Of a DNA stretch of 11,365 bases, positions 1 to 5,559 are shown in pieces. The notes beneath the pieces are model-generated. The model made no database searches, had not been told where the DNA came from, and saw only the letters and a list, made by a program, of their open reading frames with translations. The stretch comes from Candidatus Nomurabacteria bacterium. Lineage in GTDB: Bacteria; Patescibacteriota; Minisyncoccia; Phycocordibacterales; Phycocordibacteraceae. Position 1 is the first letter of the stretch, and each line of letters begins with the position of its first letter. The position numbers and the translations under genes are program-made. The DNA lies in the NCBI GenBank assembly GCA_943355045.1, contig CALRDY010000013.1, positions 1-11,365 on the forward strand. Direction: 5' to 3'.

Positions 1-179
1 CACCCTTTACCTATCTGAAGCATGTTCGCGAAGAGTTTACGCACATCGTCTGGCCGACCAGCCGGATTGCGCTCGCGCATACGCTCGTCGTCATCCTGAT
101 TGCGGTCGTCATCGCGCTCGTCGTCAGCGTGCTGGACTACGCGTTCGGCTCGGTAGTGAGCCGCTTCATCATCGGCTAA
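1..179 (+). CDS. secE: SecE preprotein translocase subunit, C-terminal part
   Basis: This is the 3' end of a gene entering from the left edge; the frame begins at base 3 and ends at TAA 177-179, leaving 58 residues. SecE is the small membrane subunit that clamps SecY in the SecYEG protein-export channel. The visible part shows the SecE pattern: an amphipathic stretch (LKHVREEF), the turn with Trp-Pro (HIVWPTS), then one long hydrophobic transmembrane helix rich in Val, Ile, Leu and Ala (about residues 24-44), followed by a short tail ending FIIG. The position directly before nusG and rplK is the classical bacterial secE-nusG-rplK order. The start codon and any upstream features are outside the window. 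Identification rests on the motif, size and context. Confidence 0.93.
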   Translation, partial: PFTYLKHVREEFTHIVWPTSRIALAHTLVVILIAVVIALVVSVLDYAFGSVVSRFIIG

Positions 180-189
180 TTCCATTTCT

Positions 190-831
190 ATGAACGACAT
201 ACAACACATGCACAGCGGGGAGATGGATCTGCCGGAGGAGATAGGGATGGCGGATATCGCGCCGTCAGTGCGCAAGGAGATCCGTGATGAGACGATGCTG
301 CAGGAAAAGGATGCGCGCTGGTACACCGTGCACACGTACGCCGGCTACGAGAATGCCGTCGAGCGCAATCTGAAGCAGCGCATCGAATCGCTCGGCATGG
401 AAGGAAAGATATTCGACGTCATCGTCCCGACGGAGAAGAAGATTCACGTGAAGGGAGGGAAGCGTATCGTTGAAGAGGAAAAGATTTATCCGGGATACAT
501 CCTCGTGCGTATGATTGTCGATGACGACTCGTGGTTCGTTGTGCGGAACACACCGCGCGTGACCGGCTTCGTCGGCGCAGGGAATACGCCAGTTCCGATG
601 GACGAATCGGAAGTCTCCACGCTCATGAAGCGCATGACAGCAGAGGCGCCGAAGCACCGTATCGATCTCGTGAAGGACGACCCAATCGTGATTGCTGACG
701 GTCCGTTTAAGGACTTGGAAGGCAAGGTGGGCGAGATTGACGAGGATCGCGGGAAGGTAAAAGTCATGGTTTCGATGTTCGGTCGCGAGACGCCAGTCGA
801 GCTCGACTTCTTGCAAATACGCAAGCTGTAA
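190..831 (+). CDS. nusG: Transcription termination/antitermination factor NusG
   Basis: NusG binds elongating RNA polymerase and couples it to Rho, the ribosome or antitermination complexes. The 213-residue product has the NGN domain from about residue 43 (RWYTVHTYAGYENAVERNL, then FDVIVPTE and EKIYPGYILVRM at 98-108, and NTPRVTGFVG) and a C-terminal KOW domain at about 162-213 (DPIVIADGPFKDLEGKV ... RETPVELDFLQI). Before the NGN domain there is a 40-residue acidic/polar extension. The ATG at 190 is the first in-frame start, 10 nt after the secE stop; ATGs at 208, 223 and 247 are alternatives, and no Shine-Dalgarno sequence favours any of them. It is probably cotranscribed with secE. Identity is certain; the start is not. 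Confidence 0.97.
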   Translation: MNDIQHMHSGEMDLPEEIGMADIAPSVRKEIRDETMLQEKDARWYTVHTYAGYENAVERNLKQRIESLGMEGKIFDVIVPTEKKIHVKGGKRIVEEEKIYPGYILVRMIVDDDSWFVVRNTPRVTGFVGAGNTPVPMDESEVSTLMKRMTAEAPKHRIDLVKDDPIVIADGPFKDLEGKVGEIDEDRGKVKVMVSMFGRETPVELDFLQIRKL

Positions 832-844
832 TTGCCGCCTGTAT

Positions 845-871
845 TTGACCTAAAGCGCTTATTAATATAGT
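845..871 (+). promoter_or_regulatory. Possible rplK promoter between nusG and rplK
   Basis: TTGACC (845-850) and TATAGT (866-871) are separated by 15 nt in the 51-nt gap before rplK. A transcript from it would start near 878, only about 5 nt before the ATG at 883, which fits the absence of any Shine-Dalgarno site. The short spacer makes this weaker than a consensus promoter, and rplK may simply be read from secE-nusG. Confidence 0.35.
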
Positions 872-882
872 TTCATCTTCAT

Positions 883-1302
883 ATGGCCAAGATAGTTAAG
901 AAAATAAAGCTCCAGATTCCAGGCGGCGCGGCAACCCCGGCTCCTCCAGTCGGTACCGCGCTCGGCCCTGCCGGCGTGAACATCGGTCAGTTCGTGTCTC
1001 AGTTTAATGAGGCGACGAAGGACAAGCGCGGCACAATCATCCCGGTCGAGCTCTCGGTCTTCGATGACCGTACCTTTACCTTCATCCTGAAGAATCCTCC
1101 GGCGTCCCGTCTCATCTTGAAGGCAGTCGGCCTCGATAAGGCGGCACATAAGCCGGGGGAAGAGAAGGTGGGCACCATCACGATGGCGCAGATCGCAAAG
1201 ATTGTTGAGGAGAAGATCGCCGATATGAATGCGGTTTCTCCTGAGGCTGCCGCTCGTACCATCGCCGGTACTGCGCGTTCGATGGGTATCGAGGTTAAGT
1301 AG
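883..1302 (+). CDS. rplK: 50S ribosomal protein L11
   Basis: L11 binds the GTPase-associated region of 23S rRNA and the base of the L7/L12 stalk. The 139-residue product has the usual length and both domains. The N-terminal domain is Pro/Gly rich (KLQIPGGAATPAPPVGTALG, GVNIGQFV, FNEATKD) and the C-terminal RNA-binding domain includes AGLDKAAHKPG-like and VEEKIADMNA sequence, ending GTARSMGIEVK. The ATG at 883 gives the canonical MAKIVKKIKLQI start. There is no Shine-Dalgarno motif upstream. The gene is followed 15 nt later by a strong terminator and then by convergent folA; the usual downstream partner rplA (L1) is absent from this place. Identity is certain. Confidence 0.98.
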   Translation: MAKIVKKIKLQIPGGAATPAPPVGTALGPAGVNIGQFVSQFNEATKDKRGTIIPVELSVFDDRTFTFILKNPPASRLILKAVGLDKAAHKPGEEKVGTITMAQIAKIVEEKIADMNAVSPEAAARTIAGTARSMGIEVK

Positions 1303-1316
1303 GTTTATTTAAAGGG

Positions 1317-1350
1317 AAAACGGCGCCTCAAGGGAGGCGCCGTTTTTTTT
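1317..1350 (+). terminator. Intrinsic terminator after rplK
   Basis: A perfect 9-bp GC-rich stem (1321-1329 with 1334-1342) closes a 4-nt AAGG loop and is followed by eight T (1343-1350). AAAA before the stem pairs with the first four T, so it may work for convergent folA as well, although the minus-strand T run is only four long. It ends the secE-nusG-rplK unit. Confidence 0.93.
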
Positions 1351-1353
1351 GTT

Positions 1354-1902
1354 TCAGACAATACCGAAGCGATCATACACGCTTACGGACGTCTCGTACT
1401 CATCGTCAGGATGTACCTTCCGCATGGGTGCTCTCTGCGCGCATTTCCATTCTGCATTCGGTCCTGATTCCAGCTCTGGAAAGTGTGCGTTACCGGCCAG
1501 GTCCGGCGCATTCACTGTAGTAACGTACGCTTTTATCAAATCTGGGACCGGCAAAAAGAGTTTGTAGATCTCTTCTCCCCCGATGACACAAGCGCGTTTT
1601 CCATAGTCAGCGACTTCTCCACATGCTTCCTCGAGAGATCCGACGAATCGGACCGACTCATGAGCAGAAGAAACGCGCAGTCTCGTTAACACAATATGTC
1701 TTCGTCCCGGAAGCGGCTTGCCATTTCGAGCCAGGATCGACTGGTAGGTAATGCGTCCCATGATGACGATACCAGCCTCCATAGTTACTTTTTTGAAATG
1801 GGCCAAATCACTCGGCAGATGTCTCCACGGTAACTCTCCCTTGTTTCCGATAATGCGCTTCGACGTCATCGCGACTATGAGCGAAAGAGCAATATGACCC
1901 AT
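1354..1902 (-). CDS. folA: Dihydrofolate reductase
   Basis: Reduces dihydrofolate to tetrahydrofolate with NADPH, regenerating the cofactor that ThyA oxidises. The 182-residue protein has the standard DHFR layout: LIVAMTSKRIIGNKGELPW (8-26), with the catalytic acid as D32 in LPSDLAHFKK, the NADPH-binding MGR (48-50), PGRRHIVLTR (65-74), and the second dinucleotide motif VIGGEEIY (106-113). Length is near the usual 160-185. The start ATG (1900-1902) is fixed by a strong AAAGGAGG 5 nt upstream. A candidate promoter lies at 1941-1969. It faces rplK tail to tail and is divergent from the nucleotidyltransferase operon. It belongs functionally with thyA, the deaminase, dut and glyA nearby. Identification is firm. 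Confidence 0.96.
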   Translation of the reverse strand: MGHIALSLIVAMTSKRIIGNKGELPWRHLPSDLAHFKKVTMEAGIVIMGRITYQSILARNGKPLPGRRHIVLTRLRVSSAHESVRFVGSLEEACGEVADYGKRACVIGGEEIYKLFLPVPDLIKAYVTTVNAPDLAGNAHFPELESGPNAEWKCAQRAPMRKVHPDDEYETSVSVYDRFGIV

Positions 1903-1940
1903 TAGAGCCTCCTTTTATGTATACGTTAGTTTCCTTTCGC

Positions 1941-1969
1941 ATATTCTCCCAAAAATCGCCGGACGTCAA
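1941..1969 (-). promoter_or_regulatory. Candidate folA promoter
   Basis: On the minus strand TTGACG (1964-1969) is followed after exactly 17 nt by GAATAT (1941-1946). The -35 is near consensus and the -10 is weak (3 of 6, but with the key A2 and final T). The predicted start near 1934 gives a leader of about 30 nt containing the AAAGGAGG site of folA. Confidence 0.5.
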
Positions 1970-1971
1970 TA

Positions 1972-2000
1972 TTGCGCCAGACTGTTTTCCTGCGTACTCT
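1972..2000 (+). promoter_or_regulatory. Weak candidate promoter for the nucleotidyltransferase operon
   Basis: TTGCGC (1972-1977) and TACTCT (1995-2000) are 17 nt apart in the folA-divergent gap of 156 nt. Both hexamers are poor matches, so this is only the best candidate seen. It abuts the folA -35, so the two divergent promoters would be back to back. Confidence 0.25.
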
Positions 2001-2043
2001 GCCGGCAGATCGACGGCTCATTCAAACGGAAAATCACACAAAC

Positions 2044-2052
2044 TAAGGAGGT
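2044..2052 (+). promoter_or_regulatory. Perfect Shine-Dalgarno site, decides a GTG start
   Basis: TAAGGAGGT is a full nine-base match to the anti-Shine-Dalgarno end of 16S rRNA. It sits 6-7 nt before GTG 2059-2061 and supports that non-ATG start over any internal ATG. Confidence 0.85.
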
Positions 2053-2058
2053 AGAACT

Positions 2059-2712
2059 GTGGAAATAGGAACGTCGTACAAGCCAGCCAAACTGGACGAA
2101 GTGCGGCATCGTGCTCTGCGGATTCTCAAGGGCACAGCATCATTTAATGACCGGTATGTTCAGGATCATAAGGATCTTGTTACCCTGATCGAAGTGTTGC
2201 GTTCAATGGGATGTATTATCGGCTTCACGACCGGGACATGGGATCTGTTCCATATCGGTCACGCTGACTACATCCAGCTTGGGAAAGACGAAGTCGCCAA
2301 GCGATATCCTGGGGCCGACCATATTGTCATGGTCGTCGGGGTAGATACGGACGACATTACAAAGAAACGAAAAGGTCCAGGTCGGCCCATTGTTCCACAA
2401 GCAGAACGTGTCAAAGTGCTCGGACATATACGGCCAGTAGACATTCTTACTCTGCAATTCGAAGAAGATCAACTGTTCAAAATCGTTGAACATGATGTAC
2501 GTATCGTCTCGACATCGACGACTGATCTGCCGAGCCTCGAAAAGATACAAGAGCGATGCGCATTCGTTGTAAATCTTCCGCCGCAGGCGGAGACGAGCAC
2601 GACCGCACGCATCCGACAACTCAGTATGGATGGTGCTGCTAAAGTTCTTCTGAATGTTGAAAAGAGGCTCACAGCCGCTTTGCAGGAGGTGCGCGATGAA
2701 ATCAATCGTTGA
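2059..2712 (+). CDS. HxGH-family nucleotidyltransferase (cytidylyltransferase-like)
   Basis: The 217-residue protein belongs to the nucleotidylyltransferase superfamily that moves an NMP group from an NTP onto a phosphorylated or other substrate. It shows GTWDLFHIGHADYI (59-72, the HxGH signature at 65-68), the RPIVPQAERVKVL segment (109-121, typical of glycerol-3-phosphate, RfaE or FAD synthetase relatives), and STTARIR (180-186), matching the ISSTxIR phosphate-binding motif. About 50 residues precede the catalytic core and about 30 follow it; neither was recognised. The start is GTG 2059 behind a perfect Shine-Dalgarno site. Its last 17 nt overlap the next gene, a dCMP deaminase fusion, so the two are surely one operon. 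The substrate is unknown; the deaminase partner suggests nucleotide chemistry, but that is inference. Confidence 0.85.
   Translation: MEIGTSYKPAKLDEVRHRALRILKGTASFNDRYVQDHKDLVTLIEVLRSMGCIIGFTTGTWDLFHIGHADYIQLGKDEVAKRYPGADHIVMVVGVDTDDITKKRKGPGRPIVPQAERVKVLGHIRPVDILTLQFEEDQLFKIVEHDVRIVSTSTTDLPSLEKIQERCAFVVNLPPQAETSTTARIRQLSMDGAAKVLLNVEKRLTAALQEVRDEINR
2684..2689 (+). promoter_or_regulatory. Shine-Dalgarno site fixing the deaminase start
   Basis: AGGAGG lies inside the end of the upstream nucleotidyltransferase gene, 6 nt before ATG 2696. It favours this start over the longer in-frame ATG at 2654, which has no such site and would add 14 unlikely residues. Confidence 0.8.
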
Positions 2713-3553
2713 CACGATACTTATCGCGTATGTGGCAGTACCACACGCGGGCTACCTGAAGTTCTTCCGAGCATATGAAGGAAGCGTCTTGTACATACTC
2801 GGCAACGAGTTCATCAAGGAATTTCCGTCGCTTGTTCGACACTTACCAGGCGTTACGCCGGAAGAATCAAAGAAGATGATTGAGTCTCTTGGTATCTTTA
2901 CGGAAGTCCACGTTCTTGCTCCGGCGGTGTTGGATGTCATAAAAGATGTACCTGTAGTCATGCCCGACGAAGACGTATCGCATGCATTTGTAGAAAAATA
3001 TCTTGGTTCCAATGCGTCGGTAACCTTCGACGGTAGTTGGCGACTCCGGTGGGACTGGGGTGCGACTCAAATGAGGCGGCGTCCGGAAAGGGAGTGTCGC
3101 GTTTCAACTGATGAATTTGATCGAGAAATGATGTCCCTTGCCTATGGTTTTGCTCAAAAAAGTCCCGATTGGTGGCGGCAAATAGGTGCAGTTCTCATGA
3201 CTCGACCAAAAGTATTGAATCCAAGTGTGGTATCTAAATTCAACCAACACATCCCCAGTGAACAAAGTGTTTACTGCTATGGTGATCCAAGAAGTAATTT
3301 TGAACCTGGGCAAAGCATTGAATTCTCGTCCGCATTACACGCTGAGGCTGGAGTGATTGCGGAAGCCGCTCGGCGCGGTATATGCACGAAAGGTTGTTAC
3401 TTGTGGGTCACAACATTTCCTTGCCCACCTTGTGCGTATCTTTGTGCGTTTTCAGGTATTCAGCGTCTTTATTATGCTGATGGATACGCGCTTGTTTCTG
3501 GGGCGGAAGTGTTGCAAGCGAAAGGGGTAGAAATCATCCGTGTCGAAATGTGA
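2696..3553 (+). CDS. Deoxycytidylate deaminase with an extra N-terminal domain
   Basis: The C-terminal half (about 135-285) is a zinc cytidine/deoxycytidylate deaminase domain: ALHAEAGVIAEAA with H215 as zinc ligand and E217 as proton shuttle, and FPCPPCAYL with zinc ligands C243 and C246. It probably converts dCMP to dUMP, the ThyA substrate. The first 130 residues are not part of a normal 150-180 residue dCMP deaminase. They contain ILIAYVAVPHAGYLKFF (9-25), LYILGNEFIKEF (32-43), SLGIFTEVHVL and VVMPDEDVSHAFVEKYL (87-103), which may be a Rossmann-like domain with HAGY in place of HxGH. The 285-residue start at 2696 overlaps the upstream gene by 17 nt and has an AGGAGG site. Base composition is AT richer than in the translation genes: 24 of 60 bases are G or C at 3241-3300. 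The deaminase call is firm; the substrate (dCMP rather than free nucleoside) is inferred from context. Confidence 0.88.
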   Translation: MKSIVDTILIAYVAVPHAGYLKFFRAYEGSVLYILGNEFIKEFPSLVRHLPGVTPEESKKMIESLGIFTEVHVLAPAVLDVIKDVPVVMPDEDVSHAFVEKYLGSNASVTFDGSWRLRWDWGATQMRRRPERECRVSTDEFDREMMSLAYGFAQKSPDWWRQIGAVLMTRPKVLNPSVVSKFNQHIPSEQSVYCYGDPRSNFEPGQSIEFSSALHAEAGVIAEAARRGICTKGCYLWVTTFPCPPCAYLCAFSGIQRLYYADGYALVSGAEVLQAKGVEIIRVEM

Positions 3554-3568
3554 ACGTTCGCTTCCTTG

Positions 3569-3602
3569 CTCCCTCAGTCCATCCGGACTGAGGGAGTTTT
3601 TT
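3569..3602 (+). terminator. Intrinsic terminator after the deaminase
   Basis: A perfect 12-bp stem (3569-3580 with 3585-3596) with an ATCC loop is followed by six T (3597-3602). It lies 15 nt after the deaminase stop and its T tract overlaps the stop codon of the convergent HIT gene. The minus strand has no T tract here, so it is directional. Confidence 0.94.
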
Positions 3603-4071
3603 ATTTCTTGAAACCAACGAGCGCTTCGATAGGCTTCGTATTTTTTGTCCTCGGGACTCCGACGACGAGATGTGCGTGCAGATGATTTACTGAGGCGCCG
3701 GTAGCTTTCGTATCGCCGGAGCGAATCATGAGCGTCCCGCCCTTGATGCTGTTTTCTTTCACTAATTTTCGATACAGCTTCTGGAGGTTCGTCCACATCG
3801 CGGACGACATATCTTCCATCGCCTCAATATGCGGTCGAGCGATGAACAAAAAATGGAATCGACTGCCTTTATAGGGCCACGCATTTTCTGTAACGAGCCA
3901 GTATCGACTTTTGTAGAGAATAGGCCGACGGTGATGTTTGGAAAGATGTTCCTCGCAGAACGGACAGAAACCTCCCTCGACGATCGCGTCGAGGGTTTGT
4001 GTATAGTTACCGCGTTTCGCGATGGCTGCATTTTCAGTGTCGACCTTGCGTTTTTTCAGAGGTAGAGGCAT
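3601..4071 (-). CDS. HIT-family nucleotide hydrolase/transferase
   Basis: Histidine-triad proteins cleave the alpha phosphate of nucleotide conjugates such as dinucleoside polyphosphates or AMP-amino adducts. The 156-residue product has the triad NHLHAHLVVG (129-138; H130, H132, H134, with H132 the expected nucleophile), the upstream strand LMIRSGD with GASVNH, and an N-terminal CPFC (36-39) followed by HLSKHH, probably a zinc site as in many HIT proteins. A lysine-rich first 10 residues (KKRK) may touch nucleic acid. There is no Shine-Dalgarno site; an extended -10 lies 6 nt before the ATG, pointing to a leaderless mRNA. It is convergent with the deaminase operon and downstream of thyA on the same strand. 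The substrate is not predictable. Confidence 0.92.
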   Translation of the reverse strand: MPLPLKKRKVDTENAAIAKRGNYTQTLDAIVEGGFCPFCEEHLSKHHRRPILYKSRYWLVTENAWPYKGSRFHFLFIARPHIEAMEDMSSAMWTNLQKLYRKLVKENSIKGGTLMIRSGDTKATGASVNHLHAHLVVGVPRTKNTKPIEALVGFKK

Positions 4072-4077
4072 GCACGA

Positions 4078-4086
4078 TATATAGCA
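4078..4086 (-). promoter_or_regulatory. Extended -10 promoter of the HIT gene, leaderless
   Basis: On the minus strand TGC-TATATA occupies 4086-4078 and six nt (TCGTGC) separate it from ATG 4071-4069. With normal promoter geometry, +1 falls on the A of the ATG. A loose -35 candidate (TTCATT, 16 nt upstream) lies in the tail of the thyA terminator hairpin. Confidence 0.65.
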
Positions 4087-4103
4087 CGTTCGTCCATAAA
4101 ATG

Positions 4104-4137
4104 AAGAGCCGTCCCGTTTTTAAGCGGGACGGCTCTT
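4104..4137 (-). terminator. Hairpin terminator after thyA
   Basis: A perfect 13-bp stem (4104-4116 with 4125-4137) with an 8-nt loop sits 13 nt downstream of the thyA stop. On the minus strand it is followed by CATTTTATGG, so the T tract is short and interrupted. It is probably a terminator for thyA that separates it from the HIT promoter just beyond. Confidence 0.7.
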
Positions 4138-4150
4138 GAAGAAAGAACGG

Positions 4151-5035
4151 TCAGGGTCGATAGGGAATCTTCATGAAGGGATGAGGATCGTATTCCTCAA
4201 GAATGAAGTGTTCGGCTCGGAAGTCGAACAGATTCTTCACACCTGGGTCAAGATGCAGGACAGGGAAAGGCCGTGCGTTTCGTTTTACAAGCTGACACAC
4301 CTTCTCAGTCTGATCTTCATAGATGTGCGCATCCGAGAAGCTATGAACGTAATTGCCGGGAAGATAGCCGGTTACCTGACACATCATGAGAAGCAGGGCC
4401 GAATACTCGACCATGTTTGACGGTACGCCCACTGGCATATCCGCAGAGCGTTGATCCATCCGCATGTGCAACTTTCCATTCAGGACTCGAAAATGAAGCC
4501 ATCCGTGACAGGGTGCGACGATGACTTTTCGATTCGGGCCGCGGGCCGTGTAATACGGCTTCCAAGGTGTTACAAGGTGTGATCGAAGGTCGGGGTATTT
4601 TTTAATCTGTTCGACGACCTGCTCGAATTGATTCAGTGTTCCTCCTTCTGGTTTTTCAAAATCATGGAATGCCGCACCGTATGAACCCGGTCCCATATCG
4701 TCAGGATCAAGACCGAGCTCGGTCCCTTTCCCACGGTACTCTTCCCAAAATTTGCAGCCGTAGGATTCGATTTGGTCGATAGTGCGCGCTCCGTTCACGA
4801 AGGCAATGATTTCGGCGACGGCTTTCCTCCAAAAGCCGATATTTCGTTCTGTGATGAATGGCACGCCATTTGATAGGTCAAAGATCATTGGTGCGAGAGT
4901 TCCAAAGCATGTGCGTGCTCCAATGCCTTGAGGCGTAACTCTTGCCAACTCTCCATTGTAAAGAATGTGCTGCAGTCTATCCCGATACTGTGTGTCCGGA
5001 GTCCGCTCGGCGAGCGGTTTGTAGAAGTCCTTCAT
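4151..5035 (-). CDS. thyA: Thymidylate synthase (ThyA type)
   Basis: Methylates dUMP to dTMP using methylene-tetrahydrofolate, leaving dihydrofolate for FolA. The 294-residue protein carries the family signatures: catalytic C176 in VIVAPCHGWLHF, the dUMP phosphate-binding MDQRSADMPVGVPSNM (193-208, with D199 and N207), and SDAHIYEDQ (234-242, H237 and Y239) contacting the dUMP sugar. Other typical stretches are RTCFGTLAPMIFDLSNGVPF (41-60) and FWRKAVAEIIAFVNG. The ending KIPYRP differs from the usual PxAV end. An in-frame ATG at 5080 would add 15 residues, but ATG 5033-5035 has AAAGGAG five nt upstream and is preferred. A good promoter lies at 5076-5103. It is divergent from dut and followed by a terminator hairpin. 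Confidence 0.97.
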   Translation of the reverse strand: MKDFYKPLAERTPDTQYRDRLQHILYNGELARVTPQGIGARTCFGTLAPMIFDLSNGVPFITERNIGFWRKAVAEIIAFVNGARTIDQIESYGCKFWEEYRGKGTELGLDPDDMGPGSYGAAFHDFEKPEGGTLNQFEQVVEQIKKYPDLRSHLVTPWKPYYTARGPNRKVIVAPCHGWLHFRVLNGKLHMRMDQRSADMPVGVPSNMVEYSALLLMMCQVTGYLPGNYVHSFSDAHIYEDQTEKVCQLVKRNARPFPVLHLDPGVKNLFDFRAEHFILEEYDPHPFMKIPYRP

Positions 5036-5040
5036 GATGG

Positions 5041-5048
5041 CTCCTTTC
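5041..5048 (-). promoter_or_regulatory. Shine-Dalgarno site deciding the thyA start
   Basis: On the minus strand AAAGGAG lies five nt before ATG 5033-5035. This favours a 294-residue ThyA over the 309-residue reading from 5080; the longer reading would also start at or upstream of the predicted transcription start near 5069. Confidence 0.75.
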
Positions 5049-5075
5049 TGTAGTGAACTATTCTTGTCCTGCCGC

Positions 5076-5103
5076 ATCATACGGAACCTTGAGAAATAAT
5101 CAA
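5076..5103 (-). promoter_or_regulatory. thyA promoter
   Basis: On the minus strand TTGATT (5098-5103) and TATGAT (5076-5081) are 16 nt apart, the best sigma70-type pair in the window. The predicted start near 5069 gives a leader of about 34 nt with the Shine-Dalgarno site. The -35 overlaps the upstream region of the divergent dut promoter. Confidence 0.68.
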
Positions 5104-5115
5104 ATTCAGCCGGAG

Positions 5116-5124
5116 TGCTACAAT
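5116..5124 (+). promoter_or_regulatory. Extended -10 promoter of dut, leaderless
   Basis: TGC-TACAAT ends at 5124 and six nt (CCCGGC) separate it from ATG 5131, so +1 is expected on the A of the start codon. The -10 is 5 of 6 with an extended TGN, which can function without a clear -35; no good -35 is seen at 16-18 nt. Confidence 0.68.
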
Positions 5125-5130
5125 CCCGGC

Positions 5131-5559
5131 ATGAAAGTACCGGTACGACGTGTCGATAAAGAATTACCCCTGCCCGAATACAAAACGGCCGGAGCGGCGG
5201 CGATGGATTGTGCTATGCGCGAGGACGTCGAAATCCCCGCAAAGAGTGTTGCTATGGCTCCACTCAATATCTCCCTCAAGCCGCCCGAGGGGCATTTCGT
5301 ACTTCTTGCCGCGCGCAGCTCGTTACATAAGCGAGGTCTCATGATGGCAAATGGAATAGGTATTGGGGATGAAGATTTCTCAGGGGACAATGATGAGTAC
5401 CATGCAGCACTTTATAATTTTACCGATGTTCCGGTTGCCCTGAAGAGGGGAGACCGCATCGTACAGATGATTGTTCTGCCGTTCGATCGAGTCATGTGGA
5501 ACGAAGTTGCCTCTCTTGGTAATCCCGACAGAAAAGGTTTTGGAACAACGGGCCTATGA
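5131..5559 (+). CDS. dut: dUTP diphosphatase (dUTPase)
   Basis: Hydrolyses dUTP to dUMP and pyrophosphate, keeping uracil out of DNA and feeding ThyA. All five motifs of the trimeric dUTPase family are present in the 142-residue product: I, TAGAAAMDC (19-27); II, ARSSLHKRG (61-69); III, NGIGIGDEDFSGD (74-86), with the catalytic Asp position kept as D80; IV, RGDRIVQMIVLPF (106-118); V, RKGFGTTGL (134-142). Motif III has Phe83 where the sugar-stacking Tyr is usual, followed by GDNDEYH, slightly longer than the normal turn. ATG 5131 is chosen because it follows a -10 by exactly 6 nt; the upstream in-frame ATG at 5053 would add 26 residues unlike the family. It overlaps glyA by 4 nt (ATGA), so the two are coupled. 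A dCTP deaminase relative is less likely because motif V is intact. Confidence 0.93.
   Translation: MKVPVRRVDKELPLPEYKTAGAAAMDCAMREDVEIPAKSVAMAPLNISLKPPEGHFVLLAARSSLHKRGLMMANGIGIGDEDFSGDNDEYHAALYNFTDVPVALKRGDRIVQMIVLPFDRVMWNEVASLGNPDRKGFGTTGL

Noticed and set aside
4136..4420. A 94-codon plus-strand frame opposite thyA
   Set aside because: Antisense to the conserved C-terminus of ThyA, starts beside the terminator hairpin and shows no recognisable domain.
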